DNA of 19,431 nucleotides from Mycoemilia scoparia (taxonomy: Eukaryota > Kickxellomycota > Kickxellomycetes > Kickxellales > Kickxellaceae): contig JANBPU010000289.1 in assembly GCA_027575805.1 (NCBI GenBank), positions 1-19,431 on the forward strand. The letters run 5' to 3'. Positions within the stretch are counted from its first letter, which is position 1. Each line of letters starts with the position of its first letter. Positions 1 through 8,952 of the stretch are shown here, one piece after another. The notes under the pieces were generated by a model. That model saw only the letters and a program-made list of their open reading frames with translations. It was not told the DNA's origin and did not search any database. The position numbers and the translations under genes are program-made.

Positions 1-75
1 TAATTTTGATCACACAGGGTGACTGATCACATTTTACTAGTAAATGGTCACCCTTCAAAAATAATCGCCCATATG
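1..75 (+). mobile_element. MITE-like element M1, copy 1 (truncated by window edge)
   Basis: This is the right part of a short non-coding element found five times in the window. It contains the internal motif TTTTACTAGTAA and the terminal block CCCTTCAAAAATAAT at 51-65, followed by a CCCATAT end, as in the copies at 5692-5810, 12934-13036 and 17225-17391. The left terminus is absent or diverged. Short length, terminal inverted repeats and no coding capacity are typical of MITEs. Superfamily not determined. Confidence 0.6.
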
Positions 76-612
76 GAGTTGATGGGGCCAAGAATGTGTG
101 CTCTTTAAGCATTTTGAAAATAAATCAAGGATAGTAATCTTTTGGGCTCTTTGTCTTTCAAAAAGTAATAATTTTCCTAAACACTTTCTTTGTCTTTCAA
201 TTTTATGGTTCTTGATATAACAATTTTCGCCTTTTATTATCATTATATTCATCAACATCAGTAGCAGGGCTTTAACAACAACAATAATAGTGGTAGTATT
301 AATAGTAGGACTAGTTTTATCCACAGTTGCTGGTACTACTCACTATTTCTTTTAAACTCTTGTGGGGTTTTCATTATTTGACTTGCTGTAGCAACTACAA
401 CCTTTAATCTTGCTTTCTTATTCCTACTATATTATTTTGCTTACTCACATACATTTTTACTCATATTTTCCCAACCTTTTTTACTTTGTATTTATATTCA
501 GTTCTTCTTTCCCTTTCTGCGTGTCTAGCCATATTTCCCCGCCTGCATTATCACAATAACCAAAGCGCCCTATACACATACGTATAGCAAAAAGAATAAA
601 GAAGAATATAGG
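76..612. other. Intergenic, no supported gene
   Basis: AT-rich sequence between an M1 element and the first gene. A minus-strand reading frame runs through 55-324 but opens on a non-ATG codon and enters the M1 element, so I do not accept it. A purine-rich tract (about 590-612) directly precedes the ATG at 613 and is probably 5' leader. No clear TATA box was found. Confidence 0.5.
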
Positions 613-1123
613 ATGATGAATGTTAACATCAATTTCATAAACCTAGAACACCCCTCAGTAACCACCACCACTACCACAGCAACAACAACAACAACCCATT
701 CATGTAAGTGTTACCGATGCAGCCGAGGTCTTCGAGTTGGCGAAAAATCCAAATACCAAGATATACTGGAGTACTATATTTCTGGTTATTCGCCTATCCA
801 AATATTTGCCGAACTATTTGAACGTTATCACCTTCAGGCTCCCAATATTGATGGTGTTGTCATGACTTATTTGCAGTGCTGTAAGCGACATCCTAAGGTC
901 AAAAGTATGGCCGAATTGATTTCCAAGAAATTGAGGTTTGGTGACAAGTGCGGTAAGTTTACTTTCATTCTCTCTCTTTCTTTCTTTCACTCACTTGGAC
1001 ACTCTCCACAAGCAATATTGTTTTTATTGACTTTTGGGTACTTATATCAATGTTGTCTTGAATTTGTCTTGTTATATAGAAATTAATAATAGTGAACTAG
1101 AAACTGTACAAAAGGCATATTGA
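613..1123 (+). CDS. Hypothetical two-exon protein, Thr-rich N-terminus and possible HTH
   Basis: Exon 1 is 613-952 and exon 2 is 1080-1123; joined they give 127 residues. Exon 1 ends at a canonical GTAAGT donor, and splicing to the TATAG acceptor keeps the frame open for 14 further residues before TGA at 1121-1123. Residues 17-28 are almost all Thr. A Cys cluster C31-x-C33-x2-C36 follows, then residues 47-105 look helical: a helix, a G-Y-S-P turn, an IFAELFERY helix and a possible recognition helix ending in CC-K-R-H-P. That spacing resembles homeodomain-like helix-turn-helix domains, but I recognise no family and the resemblance is inference. Without splicing, the frame would add an intron-encoded hydrophobic tail, which is less plausible. 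It lies upstream of the three-gene tandem array without sharing its promoter block. Confidence 0.55.
953..1079 (+). other. Predicted spliceosomal intron, 127 nt
   Basis: The intron begins GTAAGT (953-958) and ends TATAG (to 1079). It contains a long pyrimidine tract (about 960-990) and an ATTGAC branch-like motif near 1025-1030. It interrupts the codon after its first base, and the joined frame stays open. It is the only well-supported intron in the window. Confidence 0.6.
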
Positions 1124-1560
1124 TTTGCTCACACGCACACACACACACTCGCATATACATACTCTCGCTCTATAAATAATAATAATTTTATTATAGAGAC
1201 ATTATATTTTATAATAATTGTTATTTAATTTAATTTTAATAAACTCTTTTATCTACATCATCGTCTCTTGAGAAGCACTAGATTATGAAATTGTGCGTAG
1301 TTGATATTCTTTGGTGATCCTCATGTGTGTGAATGTGTGTGGAGAGAGAGAGGAGGAATAAATAAGTAAAACTTAATAATCAAAACATTCACATATATTT
1401 TATTGCTTGATTATTGTAGAATAACTGTATCTTAAAAATAGCGTTACAAAATGGTATTATTGTTCTTATTGAACCAAAAACAGTTTTGGCGATTCTTGGA
1501 GATAATATTTATTAAATTTCAGACTCTATAATATGAATAACCAATTGTAAACTATATGGC
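1124..1560. other. Intergenic with CA repeat and A/T hairpin
   Basis: A (CA)n tract lies near 1132-1148. An inverted repeat, CTCTATAA (1168-1175) and TTATAGAG (1191-1198), sits about 45 bp after the stop of the two-exon gene and is followed by a T/A-rich run, so it may belong to the 3' UTR. From about 1372 the sequence begins to match the regions upstream of paralogues B and C. Confidence 0.5.
1427..1460 (+). promoter_or_regulatory. Conserved upstream block of paralogue A
   Basis: The motif with core CTTAAAAATAGC, followed by an ACAAAATGGTA-like stretch, recurs upstream of paralogue B (about 3242) and C (about 4540). It is the most distal part of homology shared by all three upstream regions. 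It could be a shared regulatory element or simply duplicated flank. Confidence 0.45.
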
Positions 1561-1700
1561 AAGATTTTGCTAGTTATTGAATCTATGGTAGGAAGATATG
1601 GACCCTCAGAATTCGGTCCGATCATCAACCATTTGATACGCAACTACTCCTGGGAACCCATTTTCACTGAAGCCTTGTGAACTTTAATCGTATTGCGGTG
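1561..1700 (+). repeat. Dispersed repeat M2, copy 1
   Basis: This stretch aligns with 9783-9935 in the same orientation. Both begin ATTTTRCTAGT-x-ATTGAAT and share a core reading CTCCTGGG-x-A-x-CCATTTT and then GTGAACTTT. I estimate about two-thirds identity by eye with several indels. No intact ORF is present. The shared CTAGT motif and the GTGAACTTT end resemble parts of M1, so M2 may be a distant relative. Confidence 0.5.
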
Positions 1701-1824
1701 GTTTAATACTACAATTGGCCGAATTAATTTCTATTTATACCTATTATCAACAGAGCAACATCTATTAGGATAAATTCATAGTTGGTTTAATATATCCACT
1801 CATTCATATTGTTTTGAGAGAATG

Positions 1825-1830
1825 TATAAA
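1825..1830 (+). promoter_or_regulatory. TATA box of paralogue A
   Basis: TATAAA lies 141 bp upstream of the ATG at 1966 and is followed by a C-T-A-G-A motif and a pyrimidine-rich run. Paralogues B and C have the same arrangement at 122 and 133 bp. A (CA)n(TA)n microsatellite at about 1903-1931 falls between this box and the start codon, so it would lie in the 5' leader. Confidence 0.5.
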
Positions 1831-1965
1831 TCTAGACGCAAGTCTTTTTTACTCGATCCTTCCAAGTCTATTAAATCGGTCTATATATTTCCTTATTATA
1901 CCTACACACACACATATATATATATATATATTACCTAAACAACTAAAAGATTATTTATACCCATC

Positions 1966-2664
1966 ATGCAATTTCCAAATATTGATTATCAAAACTATAG
2001 GATATCTACAAAGAATGTATGCAAAGAGAGTATAGATATTACGCACAGGTGTATAAAACACTACCTCCTACATACCTACAACACGATTCTTAAACAGTTC
2101 TCTGATGGCCATGCTTTTCAAAAACCAGAAGGAGTAGAATGTTATAAACAACATGCCCAAATGCTTTGTATAGCTTATAGCCAAGTCACAGACAAAGACG
2201 CCAGTTTTGAGCTATACGAGGAACTTCGTAATAGCCACAAAACCCATGTTTCCGGTACTATCGAATCCATTGCTACACGTATGGAACACAAACTTGAAGA
2301 TTTTAAGGAATTGAGGTGGGCAATAAGAATTTTGGAGGGTAGCTCAGTTCATGGGAGTTCTTATGATAAATGCAATAAATATATTAAAAAACTTCGAGGT
2401 TTGAAACCTAACTACACATTTGATCCTGTTTTGAAGCAAAGAAGGAGTTTGAACACAAAGATTGAAGATATTGAAAAAACCCATATTAATGATATTGAGG
2501 AGGCAGTTTCTTTTATCATGGCATTTTTTGAGATGCTAAGGAAATGTGTTGCAATTTTTTATGGTAGTAAAAGCAAGAGCAAGAATAAAGATGATGGGGA
2601 TGATGGTATTGATGGAGTTGATGTTTTCAAGGGGTTTATGCGTGAATTTTTGAAAGATCAATAG
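1966..2664 (+). CDS. Tandem paralogue A, unrecognised helical protein family
   Basis: A 232-residue protein, one of three tandem relatives. Shared blocks in order: a T-H-x2-I helix (about 26-45); C-x2-A/S-YSQV-x-DK (about 68-77); LRNSHKT followed by an I-x2-I-A-x2-M heptad-like helix to F113 (about 87-113); a K-C-N-K-Y-I-K-K-L helix (about 134-143); FDPVL (152-156); and a C-terminal helix with THINDIEEAVSFIMAFF (about 172-188). There is no signal peptide or clear membrane segment. The tail (200-232) is Lys/Ser-rich, then Asp/Gly-rich, and is unique to this copy. Predominantly helical with a conserved SH-x-T helix, it weakly recalls F-BAR domains, but that is only a guess. Codon use is AT-rich, unlike ILV1. 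Start: first ATG, matching the position used by B and C. Confidence 0.75.
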   Translation: MQFPNIDYQNYRISTKNVCKESIDITHRCIKHYLLHTYNTILKQFSDGHAFQKPEGVECYKQHAQMLCIAYSQVTDKDASFELYEELRNSHKTHVSGTIESIATRMEHKLEDFKELRWAIRILEGSSVHGSSYDKCNKYIKKLRGLKPNYTFDPVLKQRRSLNTKIEDIEKTHINDIEEAVSFIMAFFEMLRKCVAIFYGSKSKSKNKDDGDDGIDGVDVFKGFMREFLKDQ

Positions 2665-3241
2665 TCGAGTGCGAGTAGTAGTTCCATACTCTGCTCTGTC
2701 TATCGGATAATGCAATGGCAAGATGATGTGCTGGAATTATGCAATCTCTCACTCGAGCAATGTATTATATTAAAATTGCGCTTTCATCAATATATAACTT
2801 TTAGTATGGTTTTTAAAGCTTAAATCGTGGATTAGTTCCTTGTTTCTTTCAGATTTTGAGTTTTGACTAATAAACCCATATCACACACATACATGGGCTC
2901 TCTTCTATACTTCAGTTTCCATTATGAGCATTTATTCCATTGGACTTTGTTTTAAATAGTTACAGTTTTTTGTAGTTTCTTTGACTATACAATAATTGAA
3001 GTTAAAACCATCTCAAATTAAGTAAACAAAGATATTTTGAGTAAGCATACACATGTGTCTTTATATTTAGCCAAAAATTGGTTAGAATCAAATGTCTAGG
3101 ACTGTGCTGAATCACACCACTTAAACATGTTATAGAATAAACTTGATCAAATACCACAAGGGGTCATGGCAAAAGTCTAAACATGAGTAATAAATAATCA
3201 AAATAGCGAATGTCTTTGTTGGTTATTTTTGGAATAACTCT

Positions 3242-3275
3242 TTACCTTTAAAATGGCATCATAGAATAGTTTTGT
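3242..3275 (+). promoter_or_regulatory. Conserved upstream block of paralogue B
   Basis: The sequence ACCTTTAAAATGGCATCATA matches the blocks upstream of A (about 1427) and C (about 4540). It starts about 390 bp before the ATG of B, the same distance as in C. Confidence 0.4.
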
Positions 3276-3510
3276 ACCTAATAAACCCTAAAATAAAGCT
3301 CTTCCAGCCTTTATTAAATGCATTTTTAGAAATTAAATTTCTATAAATCTTAGAAAACTTCAAATGCAAGTGAACTATTGTGCTATATCATAGTGATAAT
3401 TTGCTATAATACTTTAAGACAGCATCTATCTTTATCTACCTGAATAGATATTTCTTCAAATGACAGTTTTTAAAACTTGCTATAAATATCCATTCAGTAT
3501 TTGAAAAAGG

Positions 3511-3517
3511 TATAAAA
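3511..3517 (+). promoter_or_regulatory. TATA box of paralogue B
   Basis: TATAAAA lies 122 bp upstream of the ATG at 3633. It is followed by CTAGATCCAACTCTT and a pyrimidine run; the equivalent in C reads CAGACCCAACTCTT. Confidence 0.5.
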
Positions 3518-3632
3518 CTAGATCCAACTCTTCCTTTCCGCACTGTTGGGTTAATTTCTATATTTCTTTACTATTTTTACCACATATTATCAGTAAATAA
3601 ATCGACATTTTATTCACACCTTATTTCAAATA

Positions 3633-4268
3633 ATGGACTGCCTAAGGTACAAATACCCTGAAACGAATATATGTAACAATCAAATACAATACACACATCA
3701 AGCCATACGAGATCACCTCCACCGAGCCTACACTGTAGCTCGTCAACAATTCTTTGATAGACACTTCTCTCAGGTTGCTCCACCACCACCATCACTATTC
3801 AACTACCAATACCGTGTTAATGGACTTTGTTATATTTATGATAAAGTCCAAAATGATAGCAGAATGGAAATATATGAGTATCTTTGTGACAGTTACAGAA
3901 CTTATATTTCTAATACCATCAGTGATATCTCTGCTAACATGAAATGTGATCTAGAAGAGTTCAAATCACACAGATCATCATTAATAAAAGATGATAAAGA
4001 TCAGGACCATTTCTATGGCCTATGCAACCAGTATATTCAAAAACTTGGGAGCTTCGAGCCCCACTTTTTATTTGAACATAGCGTGGATCATAGGTGTTTG
4101 AAGATTAGGCTTGAGTATATCACAATGTCGCATATAGCGATGATTGATAATGCAGTTTCTTTTATTGAGGCATTTTTTGTTGCATTAAGAGAGTGGAACT
4201 CAGAATTAATAGTGGAAGAGTCAGTGGAGGCTTTGGGAAGTGATGAGTTCAGAAATTTGAAACCATAA
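3633..4268 (+). CDS. Tandem paralogue B, unrecognised helical protein family
   Basis: A 211-residue protein and the most diverged of the three paralogues. It opens MDCLRYKYP, matching MEYLKYRS of C, and keeps the family order: THQAIRDHLHR (21-31), C-x-IYDKV (66-72), a Y-R-T-Y-I-S-N-T-I-S-D-I helix with MKCDLEEF (about 88-110), LCNQYIQKL (130-138) and a C-terminal helix with DNAVSFIEAFFVALRE (172-187). A four-Pro run (50-53) replaces the linker seen in the others. The FDPVL motif of A and C is degenerate here. The C-terminus is acidic and short. No signal peptide or membrane span. AT-rich codons. Its role is unknown; retention of the same motifs suggests it is still constrained. Confidence 0.72.
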   Translation: MDCLRYKYPETNICNNQIQYTHQAIRDHLHRAYTVARQQFFDRHFSQVAPPPPSLFNYQYRVNGLCYIYDKVQNDSRMEIYEYLCDSYRTYISNTISDISANMKCDLEEFKSHRSSLIKDDKDQDHFYGLCNQYIQKLGSFEPHFLFEHSVDHRCLKIRLEYITMSHIAMIDNAVSFIEAFFVALREWNSELIVEESVEALGSDEFRNLKP

Positions 4269-4535
4269 GATACAAGAGCCTCTATTGAACTTTACCCCAA
4301 ACATCTAACTATTATTTTATTAAAATTTTGCTTTTTTTGGCCATAATAAGGTTGGAAATGAAATTAATTCAGGTGAAGAAAATTTAACAATTCAAGTGAC
4401 CTTATGCATGATAATTTTAGAATAAGCTTTGTTAAACCTCATGAGATATTTATAACGGAAATTTGAATATATGTGATATAAACGAAAAGGCTTTATAATC
4501 ACAATATTCAGCGTCTTGATTAGCTATTGTTCAAT

Positions 4536-4570
4536 TAGCTATACCTTAAAAATAGCACCACATAATAACA
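4536..4570 (+). promoter_or_regulatory. Conserved upstream block of paralogue C
   Basis: TACCTTAAAAATAGCACCAC matches the blocks upstream of A and B and starts about 390 bp before the ATG of C. Confidence 0.45.
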
Positions 4571-4796
4571 TAGAATTTATTAAATTTTAAAAATAATGCT
4601 TCGGTGACTCTTTGGGATAATTTATAATAAATATGTGGTTATATAAAGTGAATCGCCTATTGTAGGCTATTGTAGAATATCGTAATGATTTGTTTCAATG
4701 ATTTAAAACAATGACTATTTATATCGGTCAAAAGAACATTTTTTTGATAATATTAAGCTTAAAACTTGCCTCACACCCACTTATGGCTTACAATCA

Positions 4797-4802
4797 TATA
4801 AA
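4797..4802 (+). promoter_or_regulatory. TATA box of paralogue C
   Basis: TATAAA lies 133 bp upstream of the ATG at 4930 and is followed by a CAGACCCAACTCTT motif and pyrimidines, as in B. Confidence 0.5.
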
Positions 4803-4929
4803 TTCAGACCCAACTCTTTGTTTCCAGCTTTCCAACACCACTCAATAAATCTATATTCCAGATTATACTTAAATATACTAGATAAACATCCTATTGTTTT
4901 ATTTGCACTACAAGTGTACAATTCCAAAA

Positions 4930-5598
4930 ATGGAATATCTAAAGTACAGATCCATTCAAACAAGAACATGTTACAATCAAATAGAGGCCACGCACCAGGC
5001 TATACAAGATCACCTTAATAGAGTTCACAGCACAGCATATAACTATTTCTACCATAACCGGAGTATGAACGAACCACCATCAGCACACTATCAAAGCCAT
5101 GTCGATAGTCTTTGTAGTAGCTATAGCCAAGTCCTTGACAAAGAGTGTAGTATGAAACTATACGAGCATCTTCGTAATAGCCACAGAACTTCTGTTTCCA
5201 ATACAATCAACGATATCGCTACTAAAATGAAATGTGATCTGGAAAAGTTTAGACCATACAGGTTTTTAATAAAAACCTTTGAACGCAATAAAGCTTATGA
5301 AAATTCTTATAACCTGTGTAAACAGTATATACGAAAACTTGAGCGTATCAGGCCATTTTATGTGTTTGATCCAGTGTTGAATCATAGAAGCTTAGGCGCC
5401 AAGCTTGAAAATATAAGAGAAACTCACATGAGAGACGTTAATAATGCAGCCTCGTTTATTATGGCATTCTTTGATGCTTTAAAAAGATGCGACACGATTC
5501 TGAATGGTAAAAGTGATGATAGTGGAAGCTATATATACGAATTTGATTGTGGTGCACATTCTCAGGCGTTTCGATCCAGAAGATCCCATTTACATTAA
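4930..5598 (+). CDS. Tandem paralogue C, unrecognised helical protein family
   Basis: A 222-residue protein. I start it at the ATG at 4930 because the frame upstream has no ATG and this one aligns with the start of B in a good AAAAATGG context. Family motifs: ATHQAIQDHLNR (20-31), SYSQVLDKE (64-72), LRNSHRT with NTINDIATKMKCDLEKF (81-107), LCKQYIRKL (129-137), FDPVL (146-150) and a C-terminal helix with AASFIMAFFDALKRC (173-187). It is clearly closest to A in the core (roughly half identical by eye over 120 residues). The C-terminus ends in a basic Arg/Ser/His tail unlike A or B. Another frame through 5540-5610 also reads like protein, so a late frameshift may have changed this tail. An M1 element begins about 95 bp after the stop. 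Confidence 0.73.
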   Translation: MEYLKYRSIQTRTCYNQIEATHQAIQDHLNRVHSTAYNYFYHNRSMNEPPSAHYQSHVDSLCSSYSQVLDKECSMKLYEHLRNSHRTSVSNTINDIATKMKCDLEKFRPYRFLIKTFERNKAYENSYNLCKQYIRKLERIRPFYVFDPVLNHRSLGAKLENIRETHMRDVNNAASFIMAFFDALKRCDTILNGKSDDSGSYIYEFDCGAHSQAFRSRRSHLH

Positions 5599-5691
5599 AC
5601 TTTACGATAATTCTTTTCATCTTCCTTTTTTAGTAGTTATTTTTATAAGGATTTGCGCTTTGAATTTAATTGGGCTTATTTTATGGATGTG

Positions 5692-5810
5692 AGTGATAAT
5701 TTTTGAAGGGTGAATTTTTGGACCAATGATTATAGGGACAATATTCACAGCCAAATGGATGTCCAGTTTTACTAGTAAGCATCCACCCTTCAGAAATAAT
5801 CTCTAATATA
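5692..5810 (+). mobile_element. MITE-like element M1, copy 2 (near complete)
   Basis: It starts with the terminal block ATAATTTTTGAAGGG (5696-5710) and ends with its inverted counterpart CCCTTCAGAAATAAT (5786-5800). The interior carries GATTATAGGGACAAT, CACAGCCAAATGG and TTTTACTAGTAA. Total length is about 119 bp and there is no coding capacity. Its reverse complement matches 17273-17391 along the whole length, which defines the element. It sits just downstream of the tandem array. Confidence 0.75.
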
Positions 5811-6302
5811 AACAATGCAATGAAGGCCTATGTGCTTTTACTGTTATTTTTGTAGAATCTTAATTGAAATCCAGCCATTCAATCCACACGTTTATTCTTC
5901 TTTAGAACAAATGAAAATCTCACCGCACAGTAATTATAGAAATGAAAGAGGATTTGAGGATTCCGCACAATCACACATCGATGGTTATAAAAACAAAGCC
6001 AAAAGTCATAAGGCGTGTTGCATAGCGGCAGTAGCAACACACTAGTCACACCCCCATGAGAATTATTACAGCTTTCAATATTGTTTGATTAATTGACTGC
6101 GTTGTATGCGAGAAAACCACGCGAGACTCCGCCAAATATCATTGAAAGATCTGAAGTGAGAGACAGAGAGTATGCCATTTGGCTTTGGGGGGATTTAACA
6201 ATGGCTCTTTCCCCAACAAAAATTCAAAGTGCTAGCAGATAGCAGCAGTTATAACAGTATTTATGATTACTACTATGTAGACATAAAAAGCAGTTTCCCG
6301 AT

Positions 6303-6324
6303 AAAAAAGTCTTTTGACTTTTTT
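6303..6324. repeat. Perfect A/T hairpin
   Basis: AAAAAAGTC and GACTTTTTT form nine-base arms around a four-T loop. No adjacent gene explains it. Confidence 0.5.
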
Positions 6325-7107
6325 AATATGCTCTATATTTTGCTACTGTCACATCAAAACCTGTAGTCACCTTTATTGCTATGATCTTCATGGTGTGGAT
6401 TCGACTCAGAGATGTTACCAACATTTTACTATGTTGTTAATTTATTATAGTGAAAGCAATGACATTTCGACCCTCTTTTAAACCAACACGCCTACATTAG
6501 TTTGGCTTATTCATTCAATGTCAATGGTGGCAATGATGGTGCAAAGATGTTTGGATAATGTTATAAAAAACAAACATCAAAATAAATTTGTTTTGACATC
6601 TGTGCTATATTGTTAATATAATTGTGTGTCCACAAGATACATCAGCTACAGTCCTTTACCAGCCAGCTAATTACTAATAACAATAGCAAAGACAAAGACA
6701 ATAATAATATTTACAAAATCATTGTTTTCTGGGTTTAGAGCAAGTTTGCTATAACTAACTAACCAGCCAACTAAGGCTTAGATCATGTTGTAGTCCTCTA
6801 CACCACCACCATCAACGGAAAGTATTGTAAAGAAAATCTTGGGCTTATTATACTAGATTGCTTGGAATATGGCAGAGTAGTAGTCTCCTCTAAAAGGCTA
6901 CTAGGGTATTTCCTTGGATACTAGCCAATCTTCACTGAAACTCCAGGTAAAATGTATGGGTTATTGGTTGATTTGCAGCGAATGTATGAGGGTATCTCTG
7001 TCTGTTCCCTTTTGGTGGAGAGCTTGCCATATAAACATAAATACGCAGCACATTGCAAAGAGATGCTGTCTTTGTTGCAAACATATTGAATAGATTTAGG
7101 CCATATA

Positions 7108-7132
7108 CATGTATGTATGTATGTATGTATGT
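7108..7132. repeat. ATGT tetranucleotide microsatellite
   Basis: About six consecutive ATGT units in non-coding DNA. Confidence 0.8.
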
Positions 7133-7993
7133 CCTTCAATACAGGGAATCTGATGCAAGTCAAGTTCTTTGTTTTGCCACTTTGCATTTTTTCTAAAAAG
7201 AACCATGTTATGGCTGGTCAGTAGTGGATATCGAAATTGCATAGTAAACAATAAAGTCATTGAGACTTCAGAATCATACATTCATTATTCTCATGGACAG
7301 CGTTGATGCTGATCTCCTCGAAAGAAAGGGTTTAGAGAATTGCCACCATTTCTTCAGCTTCATCTTCTCAAGTGGCTAACGCAAATAAGAATATGGATGG
7401 TGGATAGTTAGTTATGTGGCTTAAAGCACCTAAAGTTATGCATTTTACCTATATTATATGCCACATACGTTTATGTGAAGATCAAAACATAAGGAAGATG
7501 TTTTGATTTGGATTGAACACAGCTGTATAGACACAAAAAAAGTGTTGTGTTTGGGATATCTCCAATGCATACACACAGACACAATAAGCTTTTGCTAATA
7601 AATAAGGTAGATTATCGGGAAAACGGACTACTAAGCCATACCCAACCATTATTATTATTGTTATTATCAATTTAGAAAATAAAAATAAAATTAATAATGG
7701 TGCTTTGACTATATTTTTTAAAGCGACCACAAACATAATAAATCCTTTTATCATTACAATTATAGTTGATGAATAATGGAAAAAATAACCTCGATTTGTC
7801 AAACCGCGCTCTCAATAATGGATTCGCATTATACGATTCACTGGTTTTTATTGGCTATACTTCAGATTCCAAGCCATAAAAATACCTCACTGACATCACA
7901 GCCCAAGTTTGACTTAAAACCTTAGAGCTCATCCACACACACTTCTAACCAACTGACTGGGTTTGACTTTTAGAGAAATAGTGGCACCAACAT

Positions 7994-8012
7994 CGGCCCG
8001 GACCGGCCCGGA
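7994..8012. promoter_or_regulatory. GC-rich direct repeat CGGCCCGGA, possible zinc-cluster factor site
   Basis: CGGCCCGGA occurs twice (7994-8002 and 8004-8012) separated by one C, in DNA that is otherwise strongly AT-rich. CGG/CCG triplets are the half-sites read by fungal Zn2Cys6 transcription factors, so this may be a composite binding site. No gene lies close; the nearest + start I accept is about 1.1 kb away. Confidence 0.3.
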
Positions 8013-8944
8013 AAAGTATAACAAGAAACACTTGTTACAAAAAGAGGTAAATGCCAATACGATCATAAATATAGCGAAATGATGATGAGTGTTTTCGCGC
8101 TTTTACCCAAAAAGAAATTTAAAATACATAGTCACTATCTCTGACTTGGGCTTTGTTTAAGACTTTTTGATAACACAACACACATTACAATACGAGCAAC
8201 TTATTTACCCATTTACACGCTCACAACGCTTGTCAACAAATAAATCTTTCTAGTCTAATGACATCTTTTTTGTGTAAAAGGCTCAGCGTAACACATATAT
8301 ATGCTAAATTACTAAGCCCAGAATAATTAATCTTTAGACTAGAGCGTAGTATTGCGCTTTAATAAAATGCCCTTTTTAACAACTCAGTTCTACAAATCAG
8401 CCATAATCACAGTAGCGGTTTGTATGCGAATGGCTGATGGCGAAAGATCTTGGACATCGCCAGAATCAAACAGTTGCCTTCCCGCTCACCATCACTACCA
8501 ACCACAACGTGAATAGTAACAGCAGCATAGTAACATGTGTCCGTGAGAGTTGAGAGTTGAGAGAGCGAGTTTATAGATCGAAATGTTACTGCTCTAAAAA
8601 TACACATAGTAAAAAAGTAAAAGCCTCCTCCTCATCTTCATCCACCACAGCCATTTTCATTTCCATAGTAAGTGGATTTATACTCTCGATTGTTTTCGTA
8701 GTAGTATACATCACAACCCATGTTCTTTTTCTTCCACATTGTGTATAATCCATGCACCTCCTGGTAAATTGTATATTCGACAGTAGTAGAATAACACTAA
8801 GCCTAATATCAATGGATAAAATATTTGGCTAGCTCCCTCCTACCAGTGCTCTCCATTACTTACAATCCTCGCTGCTGCTGCTGCTGCCGCAACCATTTTT
8901 GTAAAGAGCTTTGGTTTAGGCTATGGAGCTAGTATTTTCTTTGA

Positions 8945-8952
8945 TATAAATA
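8945..8952 (+). promoter_or_regulatory. TATA box upstream of the 31-codon ORF
   Basis: TATAAATA lies 179 bp upstream of the ATG at 9124 and is followed by a pyrimidine-rich stretch with CATCCTCATCC repeats, a usual setting for fungal transcription starts. Confidence 0.4.

Larger units (their letters stand above)
2665..3632. other. Intergenic: 3' flank of A and upstream region of B
   Basis: The first part contains a TATTAAAATT-x-GCTTT block (about 2766-2785) that also occurs after the stop of B (about 4315-4335), so the 3' flank was duplicated with the gene. The second part holds the upstream block and promoter of B. I see no further gene. Confidence 0.55.
4269..4929. other. Intergenic: 3' flank of B and promoter region of C
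   Basis: This stretch carries the duplicated TATTAAAATTTTGCTTT block after B, then the CTTAAAAATAGC block of C (about 4540) and the TATA box of C. No independent gene is visible. Confidence 0.55.

Noticed and set aside
55..324. Minus-strand reading frame of about 89 codons
   Set aside because: It opens on GTG rather than ATG, is dominated by AT-rich low-complexity codons and runs into the M1 element.
5830..6045. Plus-strand 71-codon ATG frame after the M1 element
   Set aside because: No TATA box at the usual distance, no family resemblance, and a length within chance expectation.
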